DNA from: Saccoglossus kowalevskii
Taxonomy: Eukaryota > Hemichordata > Enteropneusta > Harrimaniidae
Direction: 5' to 3'
NCBI RefSeq assembly: GCF_000003605.2
Contig: NW_003108596.1
Span: 118,881 to 156,161, forward strand
DNA length: 37,281 nucleotides
In this document: in pieces, positions 11,527 to 23,460 of the stretch
How positions within the stretch are numbered: the first letter of the stretch is position 1
How the letters are laid out: each line of letters opens with the position of its first letter
Notes under the pieces: generated by a model
The model's input: the letters and a program-made list of their open reading frames with translations, nothing else
Told to the model about the DNA's origin: nothing
Databases searched by the model: none
Program-made: the position numbers and the translations under genes

Positions 11527-12948
11527 ACACTTATTTAAGAAATAAATTCAATTCCATAAAACATATCACGTTGATGGATATACTGTAATAGGAAAACAAA
11601 GAAAGGAAAAACAGAAAACAAATCTTTCGAGTCAAATTCCTAAAAATGGAATTATAACGACATATAATAAGACAAAATAAAAGAACTACATATAACATGT
11701 CCAAAACAGTACTACGGGTTTCTACCAGGTCTTATTTAATAGATTTAACTTTACTTGGATTAATTGGTCCGTTATAAGTGTTCATGCACTTTTTCTCATT
11801 AATGGGTTAATGTGTTTGATCTCTGAGTGCGATTAATGAACAATTTACAAACCAAATATTGTGTTCATTCGTATTGCAAGCATGTGTATCAACGTTGAAC
11901 ATAATGCATGTCTAATAAAATGGTCACACGCACAACCATCTTGAATCACCCTTCAAAATGAGCGCGCAGCACACCAATATTTATTGTTATCAGATACAAT
12001 TTATTTGAAATCGGCACAGTCATGATGGCAATAAAAACGGCTGAGGACAAGATGAAACAAAATGGTCATCACTTGACAAATTAGATCAGGTCAGGTCAGA
12101 AATGACTCCGGACGCACACGCACACACAGTTTTCGGCCGAATTGCTGAACACATCTAAAAAAAGTTCGCTTCAGGACTATTTGTCTGCTCAAATTGTCAG
12201 GCAAGATATCTAAGAAAATATGCACAGATAGAAAACAACAAAAATGTTCGTAGAACAGAGAGTTAGTAATGCCTCTCCTCGTTTTCCAGTAGTACGCTTT
12301 CAAAGAGTTGCTGAAAACACCAAAAAAATCGCACAAACTCGACAACTATTGGTTGCTGAGTTCTTAAAAAAATCCTGTAGTCGGTGTTAGGTCATTGTCA
12401 GGTCATTAATGAACTAACAGGCCATTATGGCGAATTTTACGCTCGCATTATATTTTTTAACATCACAAATTATTCCACTCATTTAATACTGGATAAGTCT
12501 CGACTACCTACAACTCATATTAAACACTCACCCCCAAATGGCCTGACCCATATTACACGAGACAGGCCGTGAACCCGACAGTTTAAGCAGGGTAGTCTTG
12601 TTTCAAACGATTAGAAAACATATTTCAAAAAAATGTGCTCACCACTTGCGGTAAACTTGATTACGTGGTCAATCACATCCTTACGTTGTCGTGTTGCCAT
12701 TGCGAACCGTCAAGTTTAAAAATATATTAGATAGAACAGTCGAGAAGAACCGCGGGTGCAGTGTTGGATGCCGTTTCCGTGCTGGTGACTGGGTCACGGA
12801 TAGTTCACTTCACAAAGGTATGTCGGTTCCAGGCTTGCTCATCGCAATGCATTATAACTACGAACACCGTTGATTATATACCCGCCTGCAGATATTAACA
12901 ATCCCATAATGCAGTGTGAATAGCATCTATCAGCAACGTTGTAAACTA
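11527..12948. other. No gene recognised
   Basis: Only short frames without recognisable motifs. No terminal repeats or arrays were noticed. Confidence 0.5.
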
Positions 12949-13423
12949 AGGGACCAGACATAATTTATCGCCGGGGGTCGGAAATTTGTCAAAATTATCT
13001 AACGAAATCAAGTGTTGGACTCGGATGGAGCGAGGATAGTATACACGGATGTAATATCAAATAGCCAAATTCAACAAAACTGCATGGGTGTGCCCGAATA
13101 ATCAATATATGAGTACCTCCTTAAATAAAGTTTGAGTAGTAAAAAAGTTTTAAAAAAGTTCATTTTGTAATTATGCATTAATCTTTGAATGAAATAATTT
13201 TGTTCTTTTCAATATCCAGTGTATAGCAACGTCCACGTGTGGGATCTAATTAGATTTTACCGATTATTTATGTAGTAGTACGCTGCTTTATTTATCAATG
13301 TTACAATGAAAAATATATCTATATTTACTCCGTGTACCTATACATTTTTCCGACCCGGGTGCTCCTATTCCCATTCCCTGACGACATTTTCTCCACCCGG
13401 GCTTTAAATATTGTTAGGTCCCT
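12949..13423. mobile_element. MITE-like element with imperfect terminal inverted repeats
   Basis: The left end AGGGACCAGACATAATTTAT plus CGCCGGGGGTCGG faces the right end, whose reverse complement is AGGGACCTAACAATATTTAA plus AGCCCGGGTGGAG. The pairing is imperfect over about 35-40 bp. A second inner block, CCGACCCGGGTGC (about 13350), repeats the motif. No clear target-site duplication and no coding capacity. Confidence 0.6.
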
Positions 13424-14967
13424 GAAGCGTTTCGATAAATGATCTCAGTATAATAGTTAACAAACACTGTAATTATTGTGGTTATTTATATGCGTTTCTG
13501 AAAAAAAGGTTATAATTTCTATACTGAATGTATCTCACGTGACATTCGAAAATGATACGTCTGTGATATCGAATGGAGTAGCCCACATCCATTCCGCTGT
13601 ATGGACAGACTGTATCCCGATATACTTTCATGGACACCACCAGTTTACAATTCAAAGTTGTGTTCTGATGGATATCACATCTGCCCCTATACAGTAACCC
13701 CCAAACAAACAAGTCGAGACTGTATGAAATTGGATAACATTGATTAAATGGGTTAAATAGTGAGCGATGTTTGACCTGATATACACCACGTTATCGGACG
13801 TGCCATGAATACATATACATGTACAAGGTAGCGAGGGGAGGCGAGAAATAATGTAATGCGATTAGCACAGTTACTAAGCATGTAACTATGACAAAATATG
13901 TGTTTTCAGAAAGCTGAGATACGATCGTGTCACTCTGTCTGTTAAGGTTGTTCAGAGAAGTAAGTTACGAAGTGTTTTTTTCCGGGATTAGTTGTTTCCA
14001 GTTTTCGTTCTTTCTGTGTTTTTGATTTTTCAACTATCTTACAAGATAATAAACTTTAAAAGTGGATCCCGGAAGTGTTATGTTCCACCACAATTCCTCT
14101 ATTTCCGGTCTGGCAAAACAGATTCTCTTTTCTCTATCGACATACGGGTAAACAGGTGATTCACACCTACGCGAAGCAATGATCAACGGAGTAAAGTTGT
14201 TGAATATTCATAAGGGTCGGGAACATCCCAGCATGCTGACTATCATGCAGTTTTGCATTTGCGCAGTTAGTGTAGTGTTGGTAGGTCCATGGTGTAAGTG
14301 ACACTCAGTAGATCGCAGCGATGTAGAAGATTGAATATGTAAACAAATTTAGAATTCTAATTATCGGGACTGTGGTGTCACTCTTAATGTCAGGGGTGGG
14401 TTTGTCATCTTGGTGACAATAACTTAAAATCAGAAGCGCTCAAAAACGTCCCATTTTTTGGCCCACTTTGAAAGATGGTGTAATGCATCATTAGCCGGAA
14501 CAATTGTTGCAGCATGGCATTTTAAAAGCAATGTAACATAATAACAAACTTACAAGTCATTCTCTACTGAACTTTCGATCAGCCCCCCCCCCCCAAATGC
14601 TCATCGTCTGACATTCCACCAAAGAACAACAATGTTTATACACGTACGTGCAATGTCATATGTTCATGGATATGTAACAGCTGAAAATTCACATAAAATA
14701 GCGAGTTACTCCAAAACAGAGCAAAATGTGTCGTTCTGCCTAGCATGGGGTTAAGCTAAAAACTAAACAAAAACTAAAATTTAAATACTAGTACGCCCAA
14801 TTTGTATTGAAATACTTAATCAGAATTGTGAATGATTATGTCCGGGTATGTGTGTACCTATCTAATAAATTTCCACGTACCCAAGCTGTAAGTTTAGCAT
14901 GTTAGTTGCCTGACACTAAAAAAAGTTACAAATATACAAATTACAAATATACTTATATATTTATTGC
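13424..14967. other. No gene recognised
   Basis: Contains a C11 run near 14584 and two overlapping short frames on opposite strands at 13476-13712. No supported gene or element. Confidence 0.5.
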
Positions 14968-16372
14968 TTATTTATTTATTTGTTTGTTACAACCCTTTTT
15001 AAATCAGCGGCTCGCCAAAGGGGTACACATATATGAATAAATCAATTACGAGCATAAAAACACAATTCTGAAAGTACAAATAATTACAAAAAAATGATTC
15101 AATAGGTATTTAAGATTTACACATATATTTTTTTAGTTTACTCAGTAAGCTGTGATTTTATTCATCATAATTTTGCTCTGAATTAAAAGACGTCACATTT
15201 CAAGATGAAATGTTCTATTGTTTCAATACCATTTACACAACAAGAATACGTACAATCCTTTATATCTGTTCATTGTCGTATTTATATGCCACCCTAGGGT
15301 ATATACTCTTGCTTCAAACTCAAGATGTGGTGCTTCTTTAAAGTTGTTTAAGGAGTTTTGGTAAGTTCCAAGTTTAATATCATGTTTCAGACATAAGTTT
15401 CAGACCTAATTTGTTTATCACTTTAACTTGTCAATACCACAACTTTTTATACCATGAAGTTTATATTCTCAAAATTGAATTTCTATTTCAATGTTTATAC
15501 ATATCTGGTTAATATGTTTTATCCAGTCCCACACCTTATGTCACATATTGTGGAATATTTTAACTCAATTAGATTATTGAATATAATTTTCCACCATCTG
15601 TACTCTTTTATGTGGCATAACGGTTTTTAATATTTCAGTTTCATAATTTTTAATCGTTTTTCCATTGTAATAAGTCCAATATCACCAACTACTCTTCTAT
15701 CGCGTATATCTACTTGAACGAAGAATAAATGTCCCCATATCAGTTATGTTCAATTGCTGGTCGTATAACGTTATTCCAGAGTGACATACCACATTCTACT
15801 CTATTTACACTGCCATGATTAGTATAACAGGGAACATAATATTGAATTGTGCCATTAGTTTACAGTCAGTATGATCAGATGGGTTTCCAAAATATTATAT
15901 TCAGGAACTTTTTTTGATGAACTTCCAATATACCATGTTTACTGATGTTTACACTTTTGTTTATGATTAGAACATTGAATTTATTTTCATTGAGCGCCAT
16001 TTTCCCAAATTTACAGAATGTGTTTTGTTATATTAAACTTCATATTTAGTTGATTCTAATTTGGTGCAGTGAGCACCACATCATATGTTGAAGATAGACC
16101 ATTTATCTTAACATTATTTATTTGTATCCCAAGCTGTACATTTTTAAGTTCATTGATATAAATGGAAAACAACAATGAACACAATTGAACACAATTCATC
16201 ACAATATTCTGTTTCAATGTCACCAAATAATACTTTACTTTCAGTGTAGCTTTTCGTAATTTCATCACTAGAGCCATAATTTCTCTTCAATGCCATTTTG
16301 CCATAGCGCATACCACAGACCTTCTTTCTAAATATTATCAAATACTTTTCTAAAATACATATTAAACGAACA
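14968..16372 (-). mobile_element. Heavily decayed LINE, 3' half
   Basis: The minus strand holds RT remnants in changing frames: YFRKVFDNI then KEGLWYALWQNGIEEKLW near 16300-16350, and LLFSIYINELKNVQLGIQIN near 16110-16180. The degraded catalytic box STYDVVLTAPN follows, where a working copy has YADDVVLLAPN. Further on are short matches to the C-terminal region and a Cys/His motif (CTYSCCVNGIETIEHFILKC, about 15190-15260). Many stops and frameshifts are present. The 3' end runs into an A-rich AATAAATAAATAAG tail at 14968-14985. The left end abuts the MITE-related region. The clade is uncertain. Confidence 0.75.
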
Positions 16373-16526
16373 GACCACCAAGACAAATGCCAAGGGTTGC
16401 ATATATGTACAACATGTGCGACGAAGATCATGCTGACACCACGTGATACTTTATAATTCCAGTAGAAGTGTGTGGAATTCGGACAAAATTTGCAAAATTG
16501 TGGAAAGGAACTATCAATATATATAT

Positions 16527-17243
16527 GTGCGACATTTGCGTTGATAAACACTGATTTGATCACAATCCAATGCGCTCTTCTAACAGGAATCACGAGGAAA
16601 AGCTTTGACCTGGGCGCGACATGCAGGGCTCATACCACTAATTGAATTTCCATAGACGACAATGTTAACATATGACGAGATTGCTATATGAAAATGATGA
16701 ACAAAGTTGAAAACAAGGCTCAAAAAGGAGAAATCAACATGCCAGTAATCAACCATATGAAAAAAACTAACATGTTGGCCAGCTCAAACTCTTGCAAATC
16801 TCAGGTAAACAAGACACACCTACTATATTTGGATTGCACCAAGAGAAATCACTGGAAAAACACCAAGATTAGAACATCCAAATACACACAGAATAAACCC
16901 ACAGGTACACGGCCGCTAAGTACTAGTAGTAAACAAAAGACCACATGTTGGTCTCACCTTTGACCCAGGTGATTACGCCCTCAAACAGAAAGCACCTGAG
17001 AAAAAAATATTTCAAAAATTTTATTGGTTCTTGCAAGGCATTTAAATTGATTAGTGGCGTGAGCCCTGCACTAATTACCGCTGGTGACTCCTTCGATACC
17101 TTTCAATCACCAAAGGAATTACTTAAATATAGCTTGGTGACGTCTCAGTTTGTACTCGTTAGTCTGTGCAACAGTCAAAGTCGCTATCTTTATTCATATG
17201 ACACCCATATCTCGCGCATGCGTTGCTCGAAGACCACCGCTCT
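16527..17243. mobile_element. Truncated, longer relative of the 23191-23456 MITE
   Basis: 16527-16600 matches the left interior of the 266-bp MITE (shared AATGCGCTCTTCTAA). 17060-17243 matches its right half, including CATATCTCGCGCATGCG and the terminus GACCACCGCTCT before TTAA (17244-17247). The left terminal inverted repeat is missing, and about 440 bp of extra sequence separates the two matching parts. It could be a parent-like longer copy or a copy with an internal insertion. Confidence 0.7.
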
Positions 17244-17728
17244 TTAATACGTGATGTCATCAACAAGAACCCAATTTAATCCTTACTTCGCCGACATTTG
17301 TCATTGTTATAGCAAAAAACTTGCCATCAGAAAATTTTCCATTTTGTCAAAATTGTTCGTTTATCCAAAGATTTACCTCAGATTTGTATTACACTTTCTT
17401 CTATTGGTCTTTATATGCATAACAATGTACCCAGCATGCAATGCGAGTAAATATATTATTAATAAGCTAATTGAGTAGTAAAACGTTATATGTGAAAGCA
17501 ACTAATCTTTGTAATACATCGACATCCACAGAGGAAAATAATTGAACAAAACGTTATAATTTTCAAAATATATTCTTTTTGAAAAATAGGTTTTAACCCA
17601 TTTATTTCTAATTTATTTTTCCTTCATATCTCTAAGTTGATTCGAATACTAGAAATATGTTATTACACAATATGCTTCAAAAACCATGATTTGATCAATT
17701 AATTTTGTGTAATTTCTGAATAGGCACT

Positions 17729-17938
17729 TTAACCAACATCTACCCGCTCGTCGTAGTAATTAGAACCACGGTAACCGTGCGTGTTAGAACCGGCGTCCGA
17801 TAGCACGATTTCGTGTCTGTCCAGAAATTCTTTCCACGGGACAGTAAGCTGAACAACGTACCATGACAAAGCAGGATGAGTTGCAGCAATTGTCACGCAG
17901 TCAACCTCTCGGTCACAAAGAAAGAAGTCAAAAACTTG
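17729..17938 (-). CDS. Possible coding exon or gene fragment, unidentified
   Basis: An open frame of 69 codons closes with TAA at 17729-17731 and is bounded upstream by TGA at 17939-17941. It has no ATG at its start, so it would have to be an internal or terminal exon, or a relic. The composition looks protein-like and unlike the low-complexity chance frames around it: REVDCVTIAATHPALSWYVV, then QLTVPWKEFLDRHEIVLSDA, then GYRGSNYYDERVDVG. GC and CpG content are higher than in the flanks. No good polypyrimidine tract and AG acceptor is evident upstream. I do not recognise the family. Confidence 0.3.
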   Translation of the reverse strand, partial: QVFDFFLCDREVDCVTIAATHPALSWYVVQLTVPWKEFLDRHEIVLSDAGSNTHGYRGSNYYDERVDVG

Positions 17939-18487
17939 TCACACAAGGTCGCAGTTTGCTCTTAACAATGTCCATCTAAATCACTGTCTAGACGTCTTGG
18001 CTCGCTGAACTTTGGTTGAACCCAAGTTGTCATGACTACCTCTGAACAATTAGGATATAATTGTGAACAACATATATGGCAGTGGGCTAGGCGCCCTGTG
18101 TTGTTCCCATGCTCTTAGTATATATATTCAAATACTACTTATATTATAAAAAATATTATAACGTAAAAACTAAACATGAATATGAACAACCTCATTAAAA
18201 GTGATTCGTGTCGTGCAAATTATTCAACGACACGAGAACGCTTGCTCGAATGAAGTTCAATATATGAATACACGACTGAAAGATACAGAAACACTGGGAG
18301 TTTGAACTGACCAATCACGTTTTAATTATTGATTGTACCTTACACGACTTTATATACCTGTTCGCAAGCTAGTGATCTAGTTATGAATATTCATGATTAA
18401 GCACTGAACGTGACAAGTTCCGAATGTCAATGGCGAATTCCCGATAGATCAAAGCGTTAGTTATAAGGATTGCGTTAACCCTATATG

Positions 18488-18503
18488 GTGTGTCCGGACA
18501 CAC
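18488..18503. other. Perfect 16-bp palindrome
   Basis: GTGTGTCCGGACACAC is fully self-complementary. It may be a protein-binding site or chance; nothing nearby identifies it. Confidence 0.4.
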
Positions 18504-19050
18504 GTAATATGTGAGATCAGATGGGTCAATTGTGGAACAAGAAAAAAAGTTCCTTTTATATCTTAATGTTTAAACGATTGTTGTTTGTTTGTATGTGTTT
18601 TACTATTCAATAAACACGCGCTGGTTACATACAATCAATTTAACCATAGACATTATACTGTCTATGATTTAACCTGCTTCATGACCCACGATAAAATGAA
18701 CAGGTTACCTTCATATTGCCACAGTCTGTCTATGTCGCCTAACAAAAACGTATGTACATGGTTTCTTCAGCAATGAGAGAACCCATGTAAGACTTTAGTA
18801 TGCTCAGTCTAGCCAATCACAAAACACGCATGTCATATCTCAGTAAAACAAATATAATCGTATTTTATCCCGGTGTACATTCATCATTGTGGACATATAA
18901 TGACGAATGTTTTAGTATAATAGCAATGGCTATTATGTATAATGGGATTCAATATCGCGGAACACAAATGAAATTTATGTGGTAGACTTCCCGTCTATCC
19001 GCACAAAGAAACTGATTTGTTCAAAACAGACCAATCCATCAGCAGTGAAC

Positions 19051-19455
19051 ACGAGGTGAACCAGTGGTCACTGACCAGCTGAGCGGCCCAGCTGATCAAT
19101 TGATATCACTTTTCGAGCAATGTCATGCAATGAATTTATTATCAGCGGACACAAGCAAAAACATGAAAACAAAAAGTGCTTAATGGCATAAAGTAAAACA
19201 TCTACTCCAGAAGGTGTTCACAACTAACGGGAAATCAGTGTTTATATAATCGTCACTTTCGCACACGTGGCATATTTGAACTAAGCATACATGATTATAC
19301 ATTTTTTGTATGACAGTTCGTCTATCCAAAGACATGTACATGTTTTCTAGTGTATTTGGTCTTTCATAGACTGCTTATATAATGCATAGCGGTGCCGACT
19401 TAGGTGACCATTATACATTTTGGGCAGATTTTGAAGGAAGAATAAGCACGGAAAA
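19051..19455. repeat. Duplicated segment, copy 1
   Basis: Matches 20527-20850 in the same orientation over most of its length, for example GGTGAACCAGTGGTCACTGA, TTGATATCAC and CGCACACGTG. It carries about 80 extra bp near 19290-19375. Non-coding and of unknown family. Confidence 0.8.
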
Positions 19456-19857
19456 TATTTTGGAAACAAAAATCTACAGAGAATTACATTTAATACCGGG
19501 ATACAAAAACAATTAAATTCGCACTGATAACACACATCTAGCTCGAACATTAATGAAAGAAACTTTTGCATGGATTCACACATTTTTCAGAAGGGGATGT
19601 CCTTGATCTGGACTAATTGATTAGATTTTGGTAGAGACTCAGATATGGTTTCCATAGAAACAATAATTTCAACTCAAGCAATTACGAACAGATATTCGTA
19701 CAATTTTCAGGAGAAGTTGCCCTTCATGCAATAGCCAATCTATTAAATGTTGGTAGTGATGTGAATCTGGTTGCCACGGAGGTGTAAGTCGTAACATGTT
19801 GGGATAACATTGCGTGGTTCTGCGCGTTCCGAGTGTTTTTCTAGTTTACGTACGAAC

Positions 19858-20005
19858 TAAACCAAGACACTACACTTATTATACGCATGCATTCTACATT
19901 AGGGTCGTGCAGAGACACCAGATCGTTGACCGACCAGTCAACCTGATTACAGTCTGATGTTGGTATAGGCTTGCTGTTTACACCGAGATGTTATACAGAC
20001 GGGGG
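19858..20005. repeat. Dispersed repeat, copy at 19.9 kb
   Basis: Shares ACTAAACCAAGACA and GACACCAGATCGTTGACC, then CCAGTCAACCTGATTACAGTCT, with 27285-27425 in the same orientation. It contains a short inverted repeat, GTTGAC/GTCAAC. Not coding; family unknown. Confidence 0.75.
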
Positions 20006-20526
20006 ATTGAAAACACCAAAACAACCACTCTAGCCGAAATATGATTCGATGTGATTTTCATATGGGGAGGGAGGACGTTATCTCAGGGCCATTTGATGAA
20101 TGTTCTGCCACTAATTCCCGGGAATAAAATATACAACGCCCTCTTCAAACACAGCACTACTTGATACACATCTCATATGATTGGTGAGTTAAGATAGCAG
20201 GCAACATCTGGTTTATTTTTTTCGAATTCGACTACTGTGTATACTTACAGGTTATTTTAACTTTAGTGATGTTTATTTGCATTGTAAGTTGTTGGGCAAA
20301 TAATGTCTGGACCCTGTAACGTTTTGATCATGGTATCTAGAGACAAATACACATTGATAAGTGTCAATATATAGACAGAAAACAAAAATGATATGTCAAT
20401 TAAAGTCAAATAAATAAATTTTGTCAAAGCTGTTCAGTATGTAGAATATTTACAATATAATGAACAAACATATACTAAGCCATCTGGAAGTTTCTATGTG
20501 AACACTGGACAATTAATCAAAAGTAC

Positions 20527-20850
20527 ACGAGAGGTGAACCAATGGTCACTGACCGGCCCAGCTGACAAATTGATATCACATTTCCAGCTTTGTCGTGCAT
20601 TGAATTTAATATCAAGGGACACAAACAGGGACGTGAAAACAGAACGTGCTTAATTATTACCTTTTGGAAAACATTTATACTTCAGACGGTGAAGCTCACA
20701 AATAACGAACAACTATCATTTATACAGTCGTCACTATCGCACACGTGAACATTTAAGCATAGGATGTATACATATATAATGCATCATCGCTGACTTGGGA
20801 TCACCATTATATGTTTTCGGTTAGATTTTGAAGCAGAATCAACACAGGGA
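20527..20850. repeat. Duplicated segment, copy 2
   Basis: Direct relative of 19051-19455, about 1.5 kb downstream, sharing GGTGAACCAATGGTCACTGA, a TCGTCACTATCGCACACGTG block and the right part with GATCACCATTATAT. No open frame explains the conservation. Confidence 0.8.
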
Positions 20851-21048
20851 ACATAGGTGAAGGAATACAATAATTTGCACATTTTTTCTATCTCCCTTTC
20901 AGAATTTCTATTGATTAACCCTGTAGGACAATTTACTATATTTTATCATTTCCTTTTCCCTTTCCTAAGCGTACCAAATATGACAGATATACGAGCCGAT
21001 AACCCGGCCCGGTAAGAGCTCTTTCCCATAGATATTGCGATTTGTTAA

Positions 21049-21196
21049 AGCGGAAGGGTCGTCACCTGCGCACGCGCGAGTCCCAAGTGACGATAACAAC
21101 ACACGCTTAACACGCATAGCCTCATGGGTAGACGCTTGTTAGTAAACAATGACAGGCTATGGCCATCTGACGTATGCGCAGGTGACCCCCCCTACT
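21049..21196. mobile_element. TTAA-flanked MITE, 148 bp
   Basis: The left end AGCGGAAGGGTCGTCACCTG and right end (reverse complement AGTAGGGGGGGTCACCTGCG) form an imperfect inverted repeat sharing GTCACCTGCGCAYACG. Flanks are TTAA at 21045-21048 and 21197-21200. It is non-coding, GC-richer than its surroundings and different in sequence from the 23191-23456 element, so it is a second TTAA-targeting family. Confidence 0.85.
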
Positions 21197-21506
21197 TTAA
21201 CATTTTGAGAACGCGCTTTGTCGATTTTCAATAGTTATGTTTAGTAGTAGGTAATACATGTACCCAACACTGCATGGTACTGAAAGGGGTACGTGCGTAC
21301 TCTGTAATAGTTTTTATTTTAGTAGTTCTGTAATTTTGGTAAATATAAAAACGTAAATTCCTACGCATCATGATGAGCAAGGCGTGAACGTATTTTTTGT
21401 ATTTACCCGTACTTAGATAGCTTTCAAGTTTATGCGTACGCGCAAGAGAATTTATCCATAAATACAATACTCAACTATAATTGATGTTGATGTTGTAGTT
21501 GGTTAC

Positions 21507-22470
21507 GAATGAATGAATGGTGAAATGTATTTCATCCAAAAAATGAAAACAACATTAAATATAGAAATTGTACTCGTAATAAATACAAATAAATAATGCA
21601 TGGTACTCAGAGTACTTTTCTTTTTTTAGTGGGGATTACAGATATAGTTCATCAGAACTAATCGGGTCCCTAACCCCTGTATATATATTTGCATAGTTTA
21701 ATCAAATAAATCTTCAAATACAAAAAGAAAAAAAATATTATAAATCAAATATTGAAGAGATAGTGTTTTTAACTTTGCTTTAAATATGGGACAATGGGTC
21801 TAAATAGTTGTTAATATCATTACTGAGATCAAAAACAAATAAACAGGTTTGTAATTTGCAGAGTGAAAAAAATGTCTAGTATTCTTGCAGCATGGAAATT
21901 CAAATCAGAGAAATTGATGAGGCGTATTATTTTTTTCTGTAAGAGATATATTGGTTGAAGTAGAGTTGCATATGTATTACCCTAGATTTTTAGGCAATAT
22001 GTAATATTTGGAAGATTTAAGGAGTTGTATAAGAGAATAAGGATATGCTTAGGTACAAAATGACTTAGTTGTGAAATCAATGCAATTTTTGGTGCAATAA
22101 CTTTGCAAATGTTATTAATGTGGGCTTTCCAGAACATATTCTGGTCAATAGAGACGCCAATGTACTGAGTAATTGATGGCACATACATATCGGTGGCCCG
22201 TTAATAACCAGGCTCAGGCTGCCCTCAGTAGTGACCGATCAAGGTCAATAGTAGGCACTGCACCCTTCGAGACTTTGTGAATGTCATTATCAATTTCCGA
22301 GAGATTGAATTTATTTGCCTATAAGTAGGCTAGTATGACAGGAATTGTCTATATCATTAATATAAATAACAAAAAAATTGGGCAAAGATTCGACACTTTC
22401 GGAACCCCGCAGGTTATAGAGCAGGGCAATGATGAAATATTTTCAATACATACAAATTGATGGCAAATTG
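21507..22470 (-). mobile_element. CR1-like LINE 3' fragment
   Basis: Minus-strand reading gives RT palm residues SITCGVPKVSNLCPIF (about 22378-22435), the counterpart of GVPQGSxLGPxLF, then INDIDNSC in a shifted frame. The YADD segment is missing. The next part, at 21982-22188, is the thumb: TQYIGVSIDQNMFWKAHINN and LLYNSLNLPNITYC. A further frame gives IRLINFSDFNFHAARIL near 21900. The 3' end is a small hairpin (TGAAA/TTTCA, 21521-21534) followed by three ATTC units (21507-21518), as in CR1-group elements. Multiple frameshifts and deletions make it a dead relic. Confidence 0.85.
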
Positions 22471-23190
22471 TTGGATGTAGTAGAGGTTATTGCTATTGCA
22501 GTTGCATAGTACATTTCTGAAGTGACATATTCTTTGAATCCTATCAGGTTATGTATTTTTAGAAAGCTTATTTTTCAAATAATATGAAATAAACATTTCA
22601 ACAAAAAAATGTAACCGTGTAATCACGTGATCGCGGTGCAAATAGAGAGGTGTTATTTTCGAAGAAACTGAAATAAGACCACAGAAATGATGTTTGCGCT
22701 ACTTAGAGATACTATAAAAGGTTTTAATTCAATTTTCCAGTTCGTCTACTGTTGCGTAACCTAGATTTTGACCTCATAACACTTTTTAAAAACATCGTCA
22801 ACGTTGTTTTAAAATATGATACCCCGTGTCAGAGTTCACTTAGGAGAGAGTAACAGTGTTAGACAAACTATCTTTGCCATATTTCACCAGCAGCTATCAG
22901 AGAATACCTATGTCAAAAGTCACCGTCGTGGAGCTGATGTTTTCTTACGTGTGAAAAATCACAAAAAACATAAAACACACTGTACCTCAGATTTACTCAA
23001 AATGTATAACCCCTTTAAACCATCGCTACAATTTTTTTTTTTTCTAGTTGAATGCATGCTTCATATATTTTGATAAAAGATAATGCGGAAAAAAAGTAAA
23101 TTTGAAATTTTTAAAGAAAAAAATCCTCTACTACGTGCTTATATTACATGACATCAGAGGGCAGTGGTCGAATATGCTCGATATCTTTAA

Positions 23191-23456
23191 AGGGCGGTGG
23201 TCGTCGTGCCGCGCTAGTGCGAAATTTGTCTTGATAGACATTGATTTCCCACAATTCAATGCGCTCTTCTAATGGAAATCAAAAATACATGTTTTGAACA
23301 AGGCTCAACGTACACGAATTACCGCAAGTGGTTCCTTCCATAGCTTCCAATCACCAAGGAAATATCATAGTTAAAACTTAGTTACGGCCAAGGTTGCTAT
23401 GTTTGTTCATATGAGTCCCATATCTCGCGCATGCGTGGCGCGACGACCACCGCCCT
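23191..23456. mobile_element. TTAA-flanked MITE, 266 bp
   Basis: Termini AGGGCGGTGGTCGTCGTGCC and GGCGCGACGACCACCGCCCT are inverted repeats of about 20 bp with one mismatch, and both ends are flanked by TTAA (23187-23190 and 23457-23460). TTAA duplication is characteristic of the piggyBac and Kolobok superfamilies. It has no coding capacity, so it must have been moved by an enzyme encoded elsewhere. The interior also matches 16527-17243. Confidence 0.92.
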
Positions 23457-23460
23457 TTAA

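Noticed and set aside
13476-13712. Overlapping frames on both strands
   Set aside because: Mutual shadows with no motif or splice context.
16150-16593. 147-codon minus-strand frame
   Set aside because: It spans the edge of a LINE relic and MITE-related sequence; the true LINE reading is in another frame.
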